DNA of 64,000 nt from Ruminococcus flavefaciens (GTDB lineage: Bacteria; Bacillota; Clostridia; Oscillospirales; Ruminococcaceae), in assembly GCA_002371825.1 (NCBI GenBank), contig DFHF01000008.1, positions 49,974 to 113,973 on the forward strand. Reading direction: 5' to 3'. Below the pieces are notes generated by a model. That model worked only from the letters and a program-made list of their open reading frames with translations, made no database searches and had not been told where the DNA came from. Shown here one piece after another: positions 27,019-35,830 of the stretch (its first letter is position 1; each line of letters starts with the position of its first letter). Position numbers and translations under genes: made by a program.

Positions 27019-27965
27019 TCCTCCTTATCTCTCAGGTCCTTGCCTGTTATTTCAAGGAAAACGTCGTTGAGTGTGGGGAGCTCGGAGTATACTCTTCCGA
27101 AGCTGAGGTCATTTTTGCGGAGAACATCCATTATTCGGATTAGGTTATGCTTGCCTCCGGAGCAGAATACCGAGAGCTTTCCGTCCTCGTATTTTGTGTC
27201 GTAAACATGGGGAAGACCTGCGAATTCGTTCAGTACATCATCGCTCAGGCCGATTATCTCGATAGTCACTGTTTCAGTGTTGCGTATCATGCGCTTCAGC
27301 TCATCCTTGGAGCCCTCAGCGATCTTGCGGCCCTTGTCCATAATAGCGATCCTGGTGCAGATCTGCTCCACCTCTTCCATGTAGTGTGAGGTATAGATTA
27401 TCGTAGCACCGTTTCTGTTCAGCTCCTCTATGCCTTCGAGTATCTTGTTCCTGCTCTGAGGGTCAACTGCCACTGTAGGTTCATCGAGGATTATCAGCTT
27501 TGGCTTGTGAGCTATCCCGCAGGCGATATTAAGTCTGCGGAGAAGTCCGCCGGAGAGCTTTTTAGGATAGAATTTAACGAAATCCTCAAGGCCCACAAAG
27601 CGGATAGCCTCTTCAACGTACTGCTTTCTCTTAGCCTTGTCTGAGATGTAGAGGCCGCAGAAGTAATCGATGTTCTCATAGACTGAGAGCTCATCGAATA
27701 CGGCAACATTCTGCATGATGATGCCTATATCCTTTTTGATATCATAGCTGACCGGAGTCATCTCCCGGCCGAATATCTTTATATTTCCTTTGTCAAAGGC
27801 AAGAAGTGAGAGAAGGCAGTTGATAGTGGTGGTTTTGCCGGAGCCGTTAGGACCGAGAAGTCCGAATATCTCGCCCTCTTTTATTTCAAGGTCAAGGTGG
27901 TCGAGGGCTATGAGCTGACCGTAGCGTTTAACGAGATTTTCTATTTTAACAACAGTATTATCCAT
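27015..27965 (-). CDS. ABC transporter ATPase (drug/lipid exporter type)
   Basis: 316 residues. Walker A GLLGPNGSGKTTTIN, Q-loop IIMQNVAVFDELS, signature LSGGLLRRLN, Walker B LIILDEPTVAVDP and H-loop IYTSHYMEE. A C-terminal extension of about 90 residues (NTETVTIEIIGLSDDVLNE onward) is typical of CcmA/NatA-like exporters. It is the first gene of the operon and faces the two-component system across a 660-bp gap with a palindromic motif. Confidence 0.92.
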   Translation of the reverse strand: MDNTVVKIENLVKRYGQLIALDHLDLEIKEGEIFGLLGPNGSGKTTTINCLLSLLAFDKGNIKIFGREMTPVSYDIKKDIGIIMQNVAVFDELSVYENIDYFCGLYISDKAKRKQYVEEAIRFVGLEDFVKFYPKKLSGGLLRRLNIACGIAHKPKLIILDEPTVAVDPQSRNKILEGIEELNRNGATIIYTSHYMEEVEQICTRIAIMDKGRKIAEGSKDELKRMIRNTETVTIEIIGLSDDVLNEFAGLPHVYDTKYEDGKLSVFCSGGKHNLIRIMDVLRKNDLSFGRVYSELPTLNDVFLEITGKDLRDKED

Positions 27966-28036
27966 ATGATTACCTCCCGGAGATTATTTTTCTTTGGTAT
28001 GATATCATTATAGCTCATTTTGCAGAAGAGCGGTAG

Positions 28037-28072
28037 TGTCATCTGTCAGAAAATCCATATGACAAATGTCAT
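28037..28072. promoter_or_regulatory. Candidate operator in front of the exporter operon
   Basis: TGTCATCTGTCA (28037-28048) and the exact palindrome ATGACA-AA-TGTCAT (28059-28072) lie upstream of a TATAAT-like box for the exporter. The repeated TGTCA half site is what a NarL-type dimer could bind. The link to the adjacent response regulator is inference. Confidence 0.4.
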
Positions 28073-28082
28073 TTTTTTCACA

Positions 28083-28437
28083 CACCGGAGTGCGGCTCCT
28101 TCCTGCACGGCAACAGCATTTACTTTATGTGTGCGGAGATAACTCCGCAGGTATATAAATTGTGCGCTGTAACAAGGGAACGCCTTCACTTGCAAGGCGT
28201 TCCCTCTCCCCAAACAGTCCACCGGACTGTTTGGGGATTCACCCTTTGCGAAGCGCCTTCGTATTATTTCGCCGTCTTTAAAGCTGAAAACGGCGACCAG
28301 AGGCGCTGCCTCTGGACTCTGGCAAGGAATAACATCCCTTGCATCCCTTTTCACGCTGCTGCTCTGTACGAGGCTGTTACTCTGCTTTCGCTCATCTTAA
28401 TAGAAAGTAAATGCCGTTTCCATGCGCCTTCCTGAGA
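28083..28437. repeat. Hairpin-rich intergenic repeat, no gene
   Basis: At least six stable hairpins in a row: 28133-28148, 28176-28204 (GGGAACGCCTT arms), 28208-28236 (CCCCAAACAGTCC arms, exact), 28270-28295, 28297-28315 and 28322-28342. Short frames across it are low-complexity shadows of the palindromes. Such arrays are common between genes in Clostridia and probably spread as repeats; a structured RNA is possible. Confidence 0.6.
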
Positions 28438-28487
28438 CCGCCCTTGCTTTTTTGACAGTGCTGTGATATAATTTATCTGATTCAGGA

Positions 28488-28607
28488 ATGTATGGATATG
28501 GCTGCGGCGGATTATCCCGAATGGGGATCTTGTACTTTGGGTATCTCTATTTTGCTGCCGTATCAATGCCTGCATATGCTATGGCGGCAATAAGTTCCAT
28601 CAATTGA
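28488..28607 (+). CDS. Possible 39-aa Gly/Tyr-rich membrane peptide
   Basis: Starts MYGYGCGG and continues with a hydrophobic stretch (ILYFGYLYFAAVSMPAYAM) before the stop, 20 bases ahead of the sensor kinase. A TATAAT at 28467-28472 is close upstream. The ribosome site is poor (AGGA touching the ATG), so it may be translated weakly or not at all. Confidence 0.35.
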   Translation: MYGYGCGGLSRMGILYFGYLYFAAVSMPAYAMAAISSIN

Positions 28608-28627
28608 AAGAAAGGTGCTGAGAGAAT

Positions 28628-29698
28628 ATGGACAGACTGCTTGACAAGCTTATAATACTTCTAATATGTATGGTATCACTTTCAGCATACGGAAGCAGTA
28701 CGATGCCGGTACTGGTGCTTCTTGTATCAGCGGCACTTTCTGCGGTCATACAGCTTCTTGAAGAGAGAAGGTCTGCGGCGGCAGTTACAGGAGCTGTGTC
28801 AGTATCATGTCTGATATTTCCGGCAATGCTTTGTACTGCTCCCCTTATATTCTACGATGCTCTGAGGCAGCACAGGAGCTGGCTTATGATACCGGCTGCC
28901 GCAGCTCTTTTGGGAGGCGGAGATCTCAGCATTTCACAAATGCTGCTTACCCTCTGCGCATCATTAGCATCATACATAATATACAGACGTACTTCAGCAC
29001 TGGAGGAGACAGTTGAAAAGCTGACAGCACTCCGTGATGAGGGCAAGGAAACGAACATCAGGCTGACTGAACAGAATTACCGCCTTATGGAGGCACAGGA
29101 TAATGCTGTAAGGCTGGCTACTCTTAAAGAGCGAAATCGTATAGCACGGGAGATACACGATAATGTGGGACATATGCTGACCCGTTCACTTCTTCAGTCC
29201 GGAGCGCTTATGATAGTAAACAAGGATGAGAAGCTGAAAGAACCTCTTGCAAGTCTGAAGGAGACTCTTGATACAGCAATGACAAGTATCCGTCAGAGCG
29301 TACATGATCTGCATGATGACTCCGTTGACCTTAAAGCTTCCATAGAGGAGAGTCTTGTTCCGGCAAGAGAGCGTTTCACAGTAAGGCTGGAGTACGATGC
29401 AGGAGAGGATATCCCCGGAAATATCAAGTTCTGTGCAGCGGGAGTAGTAAAGGAGGGCGTATCCAATGCGGTCAAGCACTCTTCCGGAGACAGGCTGAGC
29501 GTTATATTCAGGGAGCATCCTGCATTTTATCAGCTTATGATAGAGGACAACGGAAGCTCAGGAAAGATACATGAGACAGGTATAGGTCTGAAGAATATGG
29601 AAGAGAGGGCCAAGAGCTGCGGAGGCAATATAAGGTTCACGCCGTCAGACAGCGGCTTCCGGATATTTATGTCCATACCGAAAAAACAAGGAGAATGA
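28628..29698 (+). CDS. Sensor histidine kinase, NarL-partner (HisKA_3) type
   Basis: 356 residues. Four or five helices in the first ~115 residues form the sensor, with almost no external loops (an intramembrane-sensing look). A coiled coil follows (about 118-160). The phospho-acceptor His is in RNRIAREIHDNVGHMLTRSL, and the HATPase domain shows AAGVVKEGVSNAVKHS and IGLKNMEERAKSCGG. It probably senses envelope stress or a membrane-active compound. The response regulator starts two bases after its stop. Confidence 0.9.
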   Translation: MDRLLDKLIILLICMVSLSAYGSSTMPVLVLLVSAALSAVIQLLEERRSAAAVTGAVSVSCLIFPAMLCTAPLIFYDALRQHRSWLMIPAAAALLGGGDLSISQMLLTLCASLASYIIYRRTSALEETVEKLTALRDEGKETNIRLTEQNYRLMEAQDNAVRLATLKERNRIAREIHDNVGHMLTRSLLQSGALMIVNKDEKLKEPLASLKETLDTAMTSIRQSVHDLHDDSVDLKASIEESLVPARERFTVRLEYDAGEDIPGNIKFCAAGVVKEGVSNAVKHSSGDRLSVIFREHPAFYQLMIEDNGSSGKIHETGIGLKNMEERAKSCGGNIRFTPSDSGFRIFMSIPKKQGE

Positions 29699-29699
29699 T

Positions 29700-30329
29700 A
29701 TGAGGATAGCAGTTATAGACGATGACAGCCTGGTGGCACTGTCACTGAGGACGATTCTTGAAAATACCGGAAATATCACCGTTGAGGCAATGGGAAGCAG
29801 CGGTGCTGAGGCGATAGAGATATACCGCAGCCATAAGCCCGACGTTATGCTTATGGATATACGAATGGAGGGCATGACCGGACTTGAAGCAGGAGAGAAG
29901 ATACTGGGAGAGTTTCCGGATGCGAGGATACTTTATCTGACTACTTTTTCCGATGACGAGTATATAGTCAAGGCTATGAGCATAGGTGCAAAGGGCTATA
30001 TACTCAAGCAGGATTTTGAGGGCATTGCTCCTGCACTTGAGGCTGTAATGGGCGGACAGAATGTCTATGGCGACAAGGTGGCAGGAAAGCTGCCGGGACT
30101 TATGATGCTGAAAGAGGAGTTCGATTTTGCCGCTCATGGCATAAGTGATAAGGAGCGGGAGATAATGGAGCTGGTAGCAAAGGGCCTCAGCAATAAGGAG
30201 ATAGCAGGAGAGCTTTTTCTGGGAGAGGGTACCGTTAGGAACTACATAAGCAGTCTTCTGGACAAGCTGGACCTCCGTGACCGCACACAGCTTGCAGTAT
30301 ATTACTACACTGAGGTAAAGGGAAGGTGA
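29700..30329 (+). CDS. Response regulator, NarL/LuxR type
   Basis: 209 residues. Receiver domain: acidic pair IDDDS, phospho-acceptor Asp in PDVMLMDIRMEG (about D54), TTFSDDEYI and KGYILKQD. C-terminal LuxR helix-turn-helix: SDKEREIMELVAKGLSNKEI ... GTVRNYISSLLDKL. It pairs with the kinase just upstream. The divergent ABC exporter is the natural target; in Gram-positives this layout is common for antimicrobial or envelope-stress response. Confidence 0.93.
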   Translation: MRIAVIDDDSLVALSLRTILENTGNITVEAMGSSGAEAIEIYRSHKPDVMLMDIRMEGMTGLEAGEKILGEFPDARILYLTTFSDDEYIVKAMSIGAKGYILKQDFEGIAPALEAVMGGQNVYGDKVAGKLPGLMMLKEEFDFAAHGISDKEREIMELVAKGLSNKEIAGELFLGEGTVRNYISSLLDKLDLRDRTQLAVYYYTEVKGR

Positions 30330-30413
30330 TATCCTTATTCCCGTACTGAAACAGTATACAAAACTCAGCCGATAATTTTGTGCAGTTTTAAAGCCGGTAT
30401 TTTCCGCTATAAA

Positions 30414-30442
30414 TTGACATATACCGCAAAAAATGCTATACT
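30414..30442 (+). promoter_or_regulatory. Sigma-A promoter for the VWA/lectin and GH3 genes
   Basis: TTGACA (30414-30419), a 17-bp spacer and TATACT (30437-30442). Confidence 0.8.
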
Positions 30443-30507
30443 TTATGTATAGGCATTGAAGCCGTAAGAGGCCGTAAGGGGATGCGGCTGTCAAAGGAGT
30501 GGTGTAT

Positions 30508-32397
30508 ATGATGTTTTGCGAAAAATGTGGGGCACCCATGCAGGACGGCAGTCTGTTCTGTGAACGCTGCGGAAACCGTGCGGCAGTTCCGCCGGGCAGC
30601 GGACAGTTTGATCAGGGGCAAGCTGCATCGCCTTTCAGGCAGAATGGAAATGTGAATCCTTTCCAGCAGAATGTCAGTGGGAATCCGTTTCAGCAGAATG
30701 TCCGGCAGCAGGATCAGCAGCAGGCACAGTATCAGCAGCCCGTGAACAATTACCCTCCGCCTCAGTATCAGCAGGCACCTGTCTATCAGGACCCGTATTA
30801 TCAGGACGGAGCAGGATATACAGATGTTCAGAAGAATGGCAAGAGCAGCAATACTGCCATAATAATAGCACTTGCCGCACTGACGCTGCTTGTGCTCGTA
30901 CTGTGCGGACTGCTCATATACTTAATGGTGGGAAAGGACGAAAGCAGCTCCGGCGGCGGAAAGAGTGATTCCGAAGCAGTTGTTTCAGAAAGGGATGTGT
31001 CTCTGTCTGAAAAAGAGACCGAAGCTGTGTCTGACAGTGAAGAGGTCAGCGTAAGCGAGGAGCAGGAAACCGAGCCTGCAGAGCCTGAGCCGCCTGATAA
31101 TTCCTATGAGAGAATAGCAAAGAGAGCAGCCAGCCGTCAGCCGGTGAAGATAAACTATGTTTCCTCAGATGTATCTGATTATCCCAACGTGAAGGTGTAC
31201 TTTATGGCTGAGGATGAGCAGGGTGATACTGTTGACCTATATTCTCCCAATGTAGCTGTCAAGGAGTCCGTAAAGGGCGGCGCAGAGCTTGAACGTGAGG
31301 TAAAGTCTGTTGAGCAGCTCAAGGGCCGTGAAGGCGTAAGCTTTGATATAGTCGCAGATAAGTCCGGAAGCATGAGAAATGATATGGATGCAATGCAGAG
31401 GGTAATGAGTCAGTTTGTTGATGCTCTTGATTATCAGTCCGGCGACAGAGCTGAGCTCATAGCCTTTGATTCATTCGTTATGTATATGTGTACCTATACA
31501 TCTGATACATCACTGCTCAAAAACGGCATCAATAACATGGAACCATACGGTGAGACAGCTCTCTATGACGCACTGTATGAGGGAGTCACTAATGCCGGCG
31601 CACAGCGTGGAGCAAGATGTGTTATCGGATTCACCGACGGCTCTGACAACCAGAGCAGCCATACCTCTCAGGAGGTAATAGACCTTGCAAACTTCTATTC
31701 TGTTCCTGTATTCATCATAGGAACAAAAGGCGCTTCGGATTATGCCAATATAACCTCTGCAACAGGAGGACAGTACTGGAATGTAAATTCAATAAATGAT
31801 ATGTCGCAGATACTTGACCAGATATATGCTCAGGAGAAGGATATGTACTGTATGGAGTACGTCTCTGATTCTGCACTGGACAAGTTCTCCGAAAGAGACA
31901 TAGAGCTTGCTGTGGAGGATGAAAACTACGGCACAGTGACAAAGATAAACTTTACTCCCACAGAGACTCTCAAGAAGCAGACACACGCTTCAAGATATGA
32001 GCTCATAAAGGCAGACGTAACATGGGAGCAGGCCAATGCAGAGTGCATCAGGCGAGGAGGACATCTCATCACCATAAACTCTGAGGATGAGATGAAAAAG
32101 GCAAGTCAGCTTGCACAGGACGCAGACCTTAAGTACATTTGGATGGGTGGATATACGTCCATAAGAGGCACAAGTGCCTTCGGACATTGGATAACCGGAG
32201 AGCCCTTCAATTACCAGCAGTGGTATCCGGGAGAGCCTTCACGAAACGACAAGGACGGCGTTGCAGAGATGTACCTTATGCTATGGTTTGTAGATAACAA
32301 GTGGTCGTGGAATGACCAGAGAAACGATGTGTTCAATATTCCCGGCATAACCTATTTTGTAGGAAAGACCGGATATATATGTGAATACGAGGATTGA
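30508..32397 (+). CDS. Membrane protein with zinc ribbon, VWA domain and C-type-lectin-like domain
   Basis: About 629 residues from ATG 30508, eight bases after AAAGGAG. Order: cytoplasmic zinc ribbon (FCEKCGAPM ... FCERCGNRA, four Cys), a Gln/Pro-rich linker (about 30-105), one transmembrane helix (about 115-137), a Ser/Glu-rich spacer, a VWA domain with the MIDAS motif DKSGS and later TALYDAL and GFTDGSD (about 280-450), and a C-terminal C-type-lectin fold (about 500-625; VTWEQANAECIRRGGHLITI, WITGEPFNYQQWYPGEPS, WSWNDQRN). The two outer domains suggest binding of a protein or glycan at the cell surface. It is co-transcribed with the GH3 gene 14 bases downstream. Confidence 0.85.
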   Translation: MMFCEKCGAPMQDGSLFCERCGNRAAVPPGSGQFDQGQAASPFRQNGNVNPFQQNVSGNPFQQNVRQQDQQQAQYQQPVNNYPPPQYQQAPVYQDPYYQDGAGYTDVQKNGKSSNTAIIIALAALTLLVLVLCGLLIYLMVGKDESSSGGGKSDSEAVVSERDVSLSEKETEAVSDSEEVSVSEEQETEPAEPEPPDNSYERIAKRAASRQPVKINYVSSDVSDYPNVKVYFMAEDEQGDTVDLYSPNVAVKESVKGGAELEREVKSVEQLKGREGVSFDIVADKSGSMRNDMDAMQRVMSQFVDALDYQSGDRAELIAFDSFVMYMCTYTSDTSLLKNGINNMEPYGETALYDALYEGVTNAGAQRGARCVIGFTDGSDNQSSHTSQEVIDLANFYSVPVFIIGTKGASDYANITSATGGQYWNVNSINDMSQILDQIYAQEKDMYCMEYVSDSALDKFSERDIELAVEDENYGTVTKINFTPTETLKKQTHASRYELIKADVTWEQANAECIRRGGHLITINSEDEMKKASQLAQDADLKYIWMGGYTSIRGTSAFGHWITGEPFNYQQWYPGEPSRNDKDGVAEMYLMLWFVDNKWSWNDQRNDVFNIPGITYFVGKTGYICEYED

Positions 32398-32411
32398 TAC
32401 CGGAGGAAGAA

Positions 32412-33713
32412 ATGTCAAAAAGATCAAAGGACAGCGTCCTATTAAAAATTATAACACTAATTTGCATAGCAGCACTATTTCTGGTGATAGCAGTTGGAGT
32501 ATACTTCATAAAAAACGAACGTGACAGCAGTTCGTCGTCATCATCATCACAGGGAAAATCCCAGGAAGAGACAGCTCCTGATGGACAGCAGGAGGAGAGC
32601 ACGGAGGATAATACATCTGCGGAGCCCTCATCTGCCGAGGAAAACAGCAGTACAGAGCCTGTTTCAGGTGACAAGTATGACAAGCTGATAGGTAAGATGG
32701 ACCTGCATCAGAAGATATGCCAGCTTTTCATAGTCACACCTGAATCGCTTACAGGATATGATGTGGTAACAGCTTCCGGAGATGCAACAAAGTCTGCCCT
32801 GGAGGAATATCCTGTAGGAGGACTGGTATACTTTGCAAAGAATCTGGAAGATGAAGAGCAGGCAAAAGCCATGCTGAGCGGTGCAAGGGATATCGCCGGA
32901 GAGCTTGGACAGCTCCCGCTGTTCTTAGCAGTTGATGAAGAGGGCGGAGATGTTGCAAGGTGTGCAGATACCATAGGCACCACAAAGTTCAGCCCCATGT
33001 ATGATTACAAGGAGCAGGGCGAATCCACAGCCTACAGCAATGCCTATACCATAGCAAAGGATATTTCCGGGATAGGCTTCAATCTTGACTTTGCGCCGGT
33101 AGCAGATACCTGGTCAAATCCTGAAAATACTGTCATAGGCAAAAGAGCATACAGTGATGATTTTGCTGAAGCTGCTGCTCTTGTGGCTTCAGCTGTAAAG
33201 GGATTCAAGGACGGCGGAGTGTACTGTTCGCTCAAGCATTTCCCGGGGCACGGTGATACCAAAGAGGATTCTCACCTTGGTACAGCAACAGCCTCAAAGA
33301 CTCCGGATGAGCTGGCAAATGAGGAATATCTGGCCTTTGAGAGCGGAATAAAGGCCGGTGCAGATATGGTAATGGTTGGACATATAACTGTTACAAGCAT
33401 TGACGATCAGCCCGCAACTATCTCGGAAAAGATCATAAAGGATGAGCTCAGAGGCCGCCTCGGCTATGACGGAGTTGTGGTCACAGATTCCCTTGCAATG
33501 GGAGCTGTAGCTGATATGTATGATTCCGGCGAGCTTGCAGTAAAGGTTATCGAGGCCGGAGCTGACATACTGCTCATGCCTCAGGACGTCAAGTCAGCTG
33601 TATCAGCATTGGAAGAGGCCGTTAAAAGCGGTCAGATCTCCGAAGAGCGTATTGATGAGAGCCTCCGCAGGATACTTATCCTGAAGGGCGAAAAAATGGA
33701 TCTTGGAGAATGA
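32412..33713 (+). CDS. Glycoside hydrolase family 3, NagZ-like beta-N-acetylhexosaminidase
   Basis: About 433 residues from the ATG after GGAGGA. One N-terminal transmembrane helix (about 12-34) and a Ser/Glu-rich linker lead to the GH3 barrel: VGGLVYFAKNLED, AVDEEGGDVARC, NLDFAPVADTW, the NagZ-type active-site loop KHFPGHGDTKEDSH and the nucleophile region VVTDSLAMGAV. NagZ enzymes remove GlcNAc from peptidoglycan fragments; a membrane-anchored external form fits wall turnover in Gram-positives. Confidence 0.9.
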   Translation: MSKRSKDSVLLKIITLICIAALFLVIAVGVYFIKNERDSSSSSSSSQGKSQEETAPDGQQEESTEDNTSAEPSSAEENSSTEPVSGDKYDKLIGKMDLHQKICQLFIVTPESLTGYDVVTASGDATKSALEEYPVGGLVYFAKNLEDEEQAKAMLSGARDIAGELGQLPLFLAVDEEGGDVARCADTIGTTKFSPMYDYKEQGESTAYSNAYTIAKDISGIGFNLDFAPVADTWSNPENTVIGKRAYSDDFAEAAALVASAVKGFKDGGVYCSLKHFPGHGDTKEDSHLGTATASKTPDELANEEYLAFESGIKAGADMVMVGHITVTSIDDQPATISEKIIKDELRGRLGYDGVVVTDSLAMGAVADMYDSGELAVKVIEAGADILLMPQDVKSAVSALEEAVKSGQISEERIDESLRRILILKGEKMDLGE

Positions 33714-33729
33714 TAATGTACTGAATACG

Positions 33730-33763
33730 GGGGAGCTCTGAAAAGAGTTCCCCTCGTTTTTTT
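33730..33763 (+). terminator. Terminator after the GH3 gene
   Basis: GGGGAGCTCT / AGAGTTCCCC stem (one G-T pair) then TCG and seven T. Confidence 0.85.
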
Positions 33764-33784
33764 GAACTGTTTCTGTATAAACAA

Positions 33785-33889
33785 AAAGGCCCTGCATAAG
33801 AACTGCTCCGGCGGTGTAAAGACTGACTGAGGTCTGTGGCTCAGCAGCCTGTATTTTTGCCGGAAAAGCAGCCTTATTGCAAGGCCTTT
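33785..33889 (-). terminator. Long-range inverted repeat, probable terminator of the DAHP synthase gene
   Basis: Arms AAAGGCCCTGCATAAG (33785-33800) and CTTATTGCAAGGCCTTT (33873-33889), about 70 bases apart, followed on the minus strand by TTTTTGTTT. The unusually large loop leaves room for more structure. Confidence 0.5.
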
Positions 33890-33931
33890 ACTATTTTGAA
33901 ATATGCTGATCTCGAATACAGCGTGATACTA

Positions 33932-34960
33932 TCAGAGCTGGTCTGCGATCTCAAGGACAAGCTTTTCAGTCTTCTCCCAGCCGAGGCAGGGATCTGTTAT
34001 GGACTTGCCGTATATATTTTCACCGATCTTCTGTGAACCGTCCTCGATATAGCTTTCTATCATAAGACCCTTCACCAGCTTTTTTACCTCGCTGCTGTGG
34101 CGCATACTGTGGAGTATCTCCTTGGCGATACGGGGCTGTTCAAGGTACTGCTTGCCGGAATTGGAGTGATTGGTATCCACAACAAGAGCGGGATTTTTCA
34201 GCCCTTTTTCTGCGTAGGTAGCAGCAAGGCGGTTGAGGTCCTCGAAGTGATAGTTAGGGAAGGACTGACCACGGTCGTTTACATAGCCTCTGAGTATAGC
34301 ATGGGCATAGGGATTTCCGTCACTTCTGACTTCGCATCCACGGTAGATGAAAGCGTGAGGATGCTGAGCGGCAGTTATGGAATTCATCATAACTGAGATA
34401 TCTCCGCCGGTAGGATTTTTCATTCCCACAGGAATAGATACACCGCTGGAAACGAGACGGTGCTGCTGATTTTCCACGGAGCGGGCTCCGATAGCGATAT
34501 AGGAGAGCAGATCGTCAAGGTAGCTGAAGTTCTCGGGGTAGAGCATTTCATCTGCCGAGCTGAATCCTGTCTCTGCCAGAGCACGCATATGGAGGTTCCT
34601 GACGGCAATGATACCGCTTTTCAGGTCAGGCATAGCAGCCGGGTCAGGCTGATGGAGCATACCCTTGTAGCCGTCACCGGTAGTACGGGGCTTTCCGGTA
34701 TAGATACGGGGGATCATAAAGATCTTGTCGCTGACCTTTTCCTGGAGTTCCCTTAGTCTTGTGATATAGTCGAGGACGCTGTCCTCATTATCAGCCGAGC
34801 ATGGGCCGATTATCAGGAGGAATTTGTCTGACTCTCCTGTAAATATCTTAGCTGTCTCCTTGTCACGTTCTGCCTTGATGTCGATAAGCTCCTGAGAGAG
34901 CGGGTGAGCGGCCTTTATCTCTGAGGGATGCGGCAGCTCTCTTACGATGTGCATAGACAT
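33932..34960 (-). CDS. 3-deoxy-7-phosphoheptulonate (DAHP) synthase, class I
   Basis: 342 residues, size and pattern of the AroF/G/H class: LLIIGPCSADNEDSVLDYI, MIPRIYTGKPRTTGDGYKG, GVSIPVGMKNPTGGDISVMM, HAFIYRGCEVRSD and VVDTNHSNSGKQ. It condenses PEP and erythrose 4-phosphate at the entry to the shikimate pathway. AroF/G/H members are feedback-inhibited by aromatic amino acids; which one cannot be told here. Chorismate synthase lies 0.9 kb upstream, separated by an unrelated AT-rich gene. Confidence 0.94.
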   Translation of the reverse strand: MSMHIVRELPHPSEIKAAHPLSQELIDIKAERDKETAKIFTGESDKFLLIIGPCSADNEDSVLDYITRLRELQEKVSDKIFMIPRIYTGKPRTTGDGYKGMLHQPDPAAMPDLKSGIIAVRNLHMRALAETGFSSADEMLYPENFSYLDDLLSYIAIGARSVENQQHRLVSSGVSIPVGMKNPTGGDISVMMNSITAAQHPHAFIYRGCEVRSDGNPYAHAILRGYVNDRGQSFPNYHFEDLNRLAATYAEKGLKNPALVVDTNHSNSGKQYLEQPRIAKEILHSMRHSSEVKKLVKGLMIESYIEDGSQKIGENIYGKSITDPCLGWEKTEKLVLEIADQL

Positions 34961-35038
34961 ATTTATACTTCCTTTCAGCGGAATGTTTTCCGCAGCTTGA
35001 CGTATTCAAAACGTTAGTATGAATTGATGAGGTTACTT

Positions 35039-35758
35039 TTAATGCTCAAGTGCTTTTTTTGCTGCGCTATCACATTGACGAATAGCCCAGTTTAAAAAAG
35101 TATCGCGTTTATCAGCGGATGCGTACACAAATTTCATGTTTTTAGGTAGTTTATGATTGTTTAAAATTGGCTCACCATTATTATAGTTTTGCAGACAATC
35201 TAACTCTGAGTCTACAATCAAAGCAATCCTTGAATTCTTTATTTCTGAAGAACATAGAAATTCAATGAATTTACACCAGGTGTATTTTTCTGGATTATAT
35301 TTGCATGAACTATCTAATTCAAATTTTATGTTAGCTAACTTTTTTAGAGCAATTTGTCCATTTGTAGAATCTTTATATAGTTGACCAATCATGCCGATGC
35401 AATTTTTTTTACCGTTATAGTCTTTATAATTAGTATCCATAGCAAATATATGATCATAATCATTAAACAACTGCATTTCATTTTGTGGTATCTTATTTCC
35501 TTCAAAATATGTTTCTGTAATTATTTTTTTATTTTTGCTCACATTTTCACGTTTAATATATAATTTTCGAGTGAATATATTGTTGTTCCCATCTAAAAAC
35601 ATATTAAATTCAGGGCTTAATTGTATGGCAATATTATTAAAAGTATAATCTTTTCCCTCAATGTGAATAGGTGTACCTTGTATTATAATTGGAGTATTCT
35701 TATGGAGTTCAATGTTTAGTTCAACTTCACGTGGCTTCTTCTGTTCTTCTTTGTTCAT
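35039..35758 (-). CDS. AT-rich orphan gene of unknown function
   Basis: 239 residues, Lys/Asn/Ile-rich, with codon use visibly more AT-rich than the aro genes on both sides. No signal peptide or transmembrane helix. A first half of beta strands (NTPIIIQGTPIHIEGKDYTF, LYIKRENVSKNKKIITETYF) is followed by a possible alpha/beta part (IFAMDTNYKDYNG ... SRIALIVDSELDCLQNYNNG). The repeated Asp/Glu after hydrophobic strands might be metal ligands, but I cannot name a family. It has a clear AGGAGG-like site before the ATG. Its position inside an aro cluster suggests recent acquisition. Confidence 0.75.
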   Translation of the reverse strand: MNKEEQKKPREVELNIELHKNTPIIIQGTPIHIEGKDYTFNNIAIQLSPEFNMFLDGNNNIFTRKLYIKRENVSKNKKIITETYFEGNKIPQNEMQLFNDYDHIFAMDTNYKDYNGKKNCIGMIGQLYKDSTNGQIALKKLANIKFELDSSCKYNPEKYTWCKFIEFLCSSEIKNSRIALIVDSELDCLQNYNNGEPILNNHKLPKNMKFVYASADKRDTFLNWAIRQCDSAAKKALEH

Positions 35759-35830
35759 TCTCTTTTCCTCCTGTTATTATGAATTTAGAATGGAAGGTTT
35801 GTGTAAGATATGCCGGATTTACCATAATTT

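Noticed and set aside
28127..28435. 102-codon frame across the hairpin-rich stretch
   Set aside because: It mirrors the palindromes on both strands, has no ribosome site, and the peptide is of a type often seen in repeated non-coding DNA.
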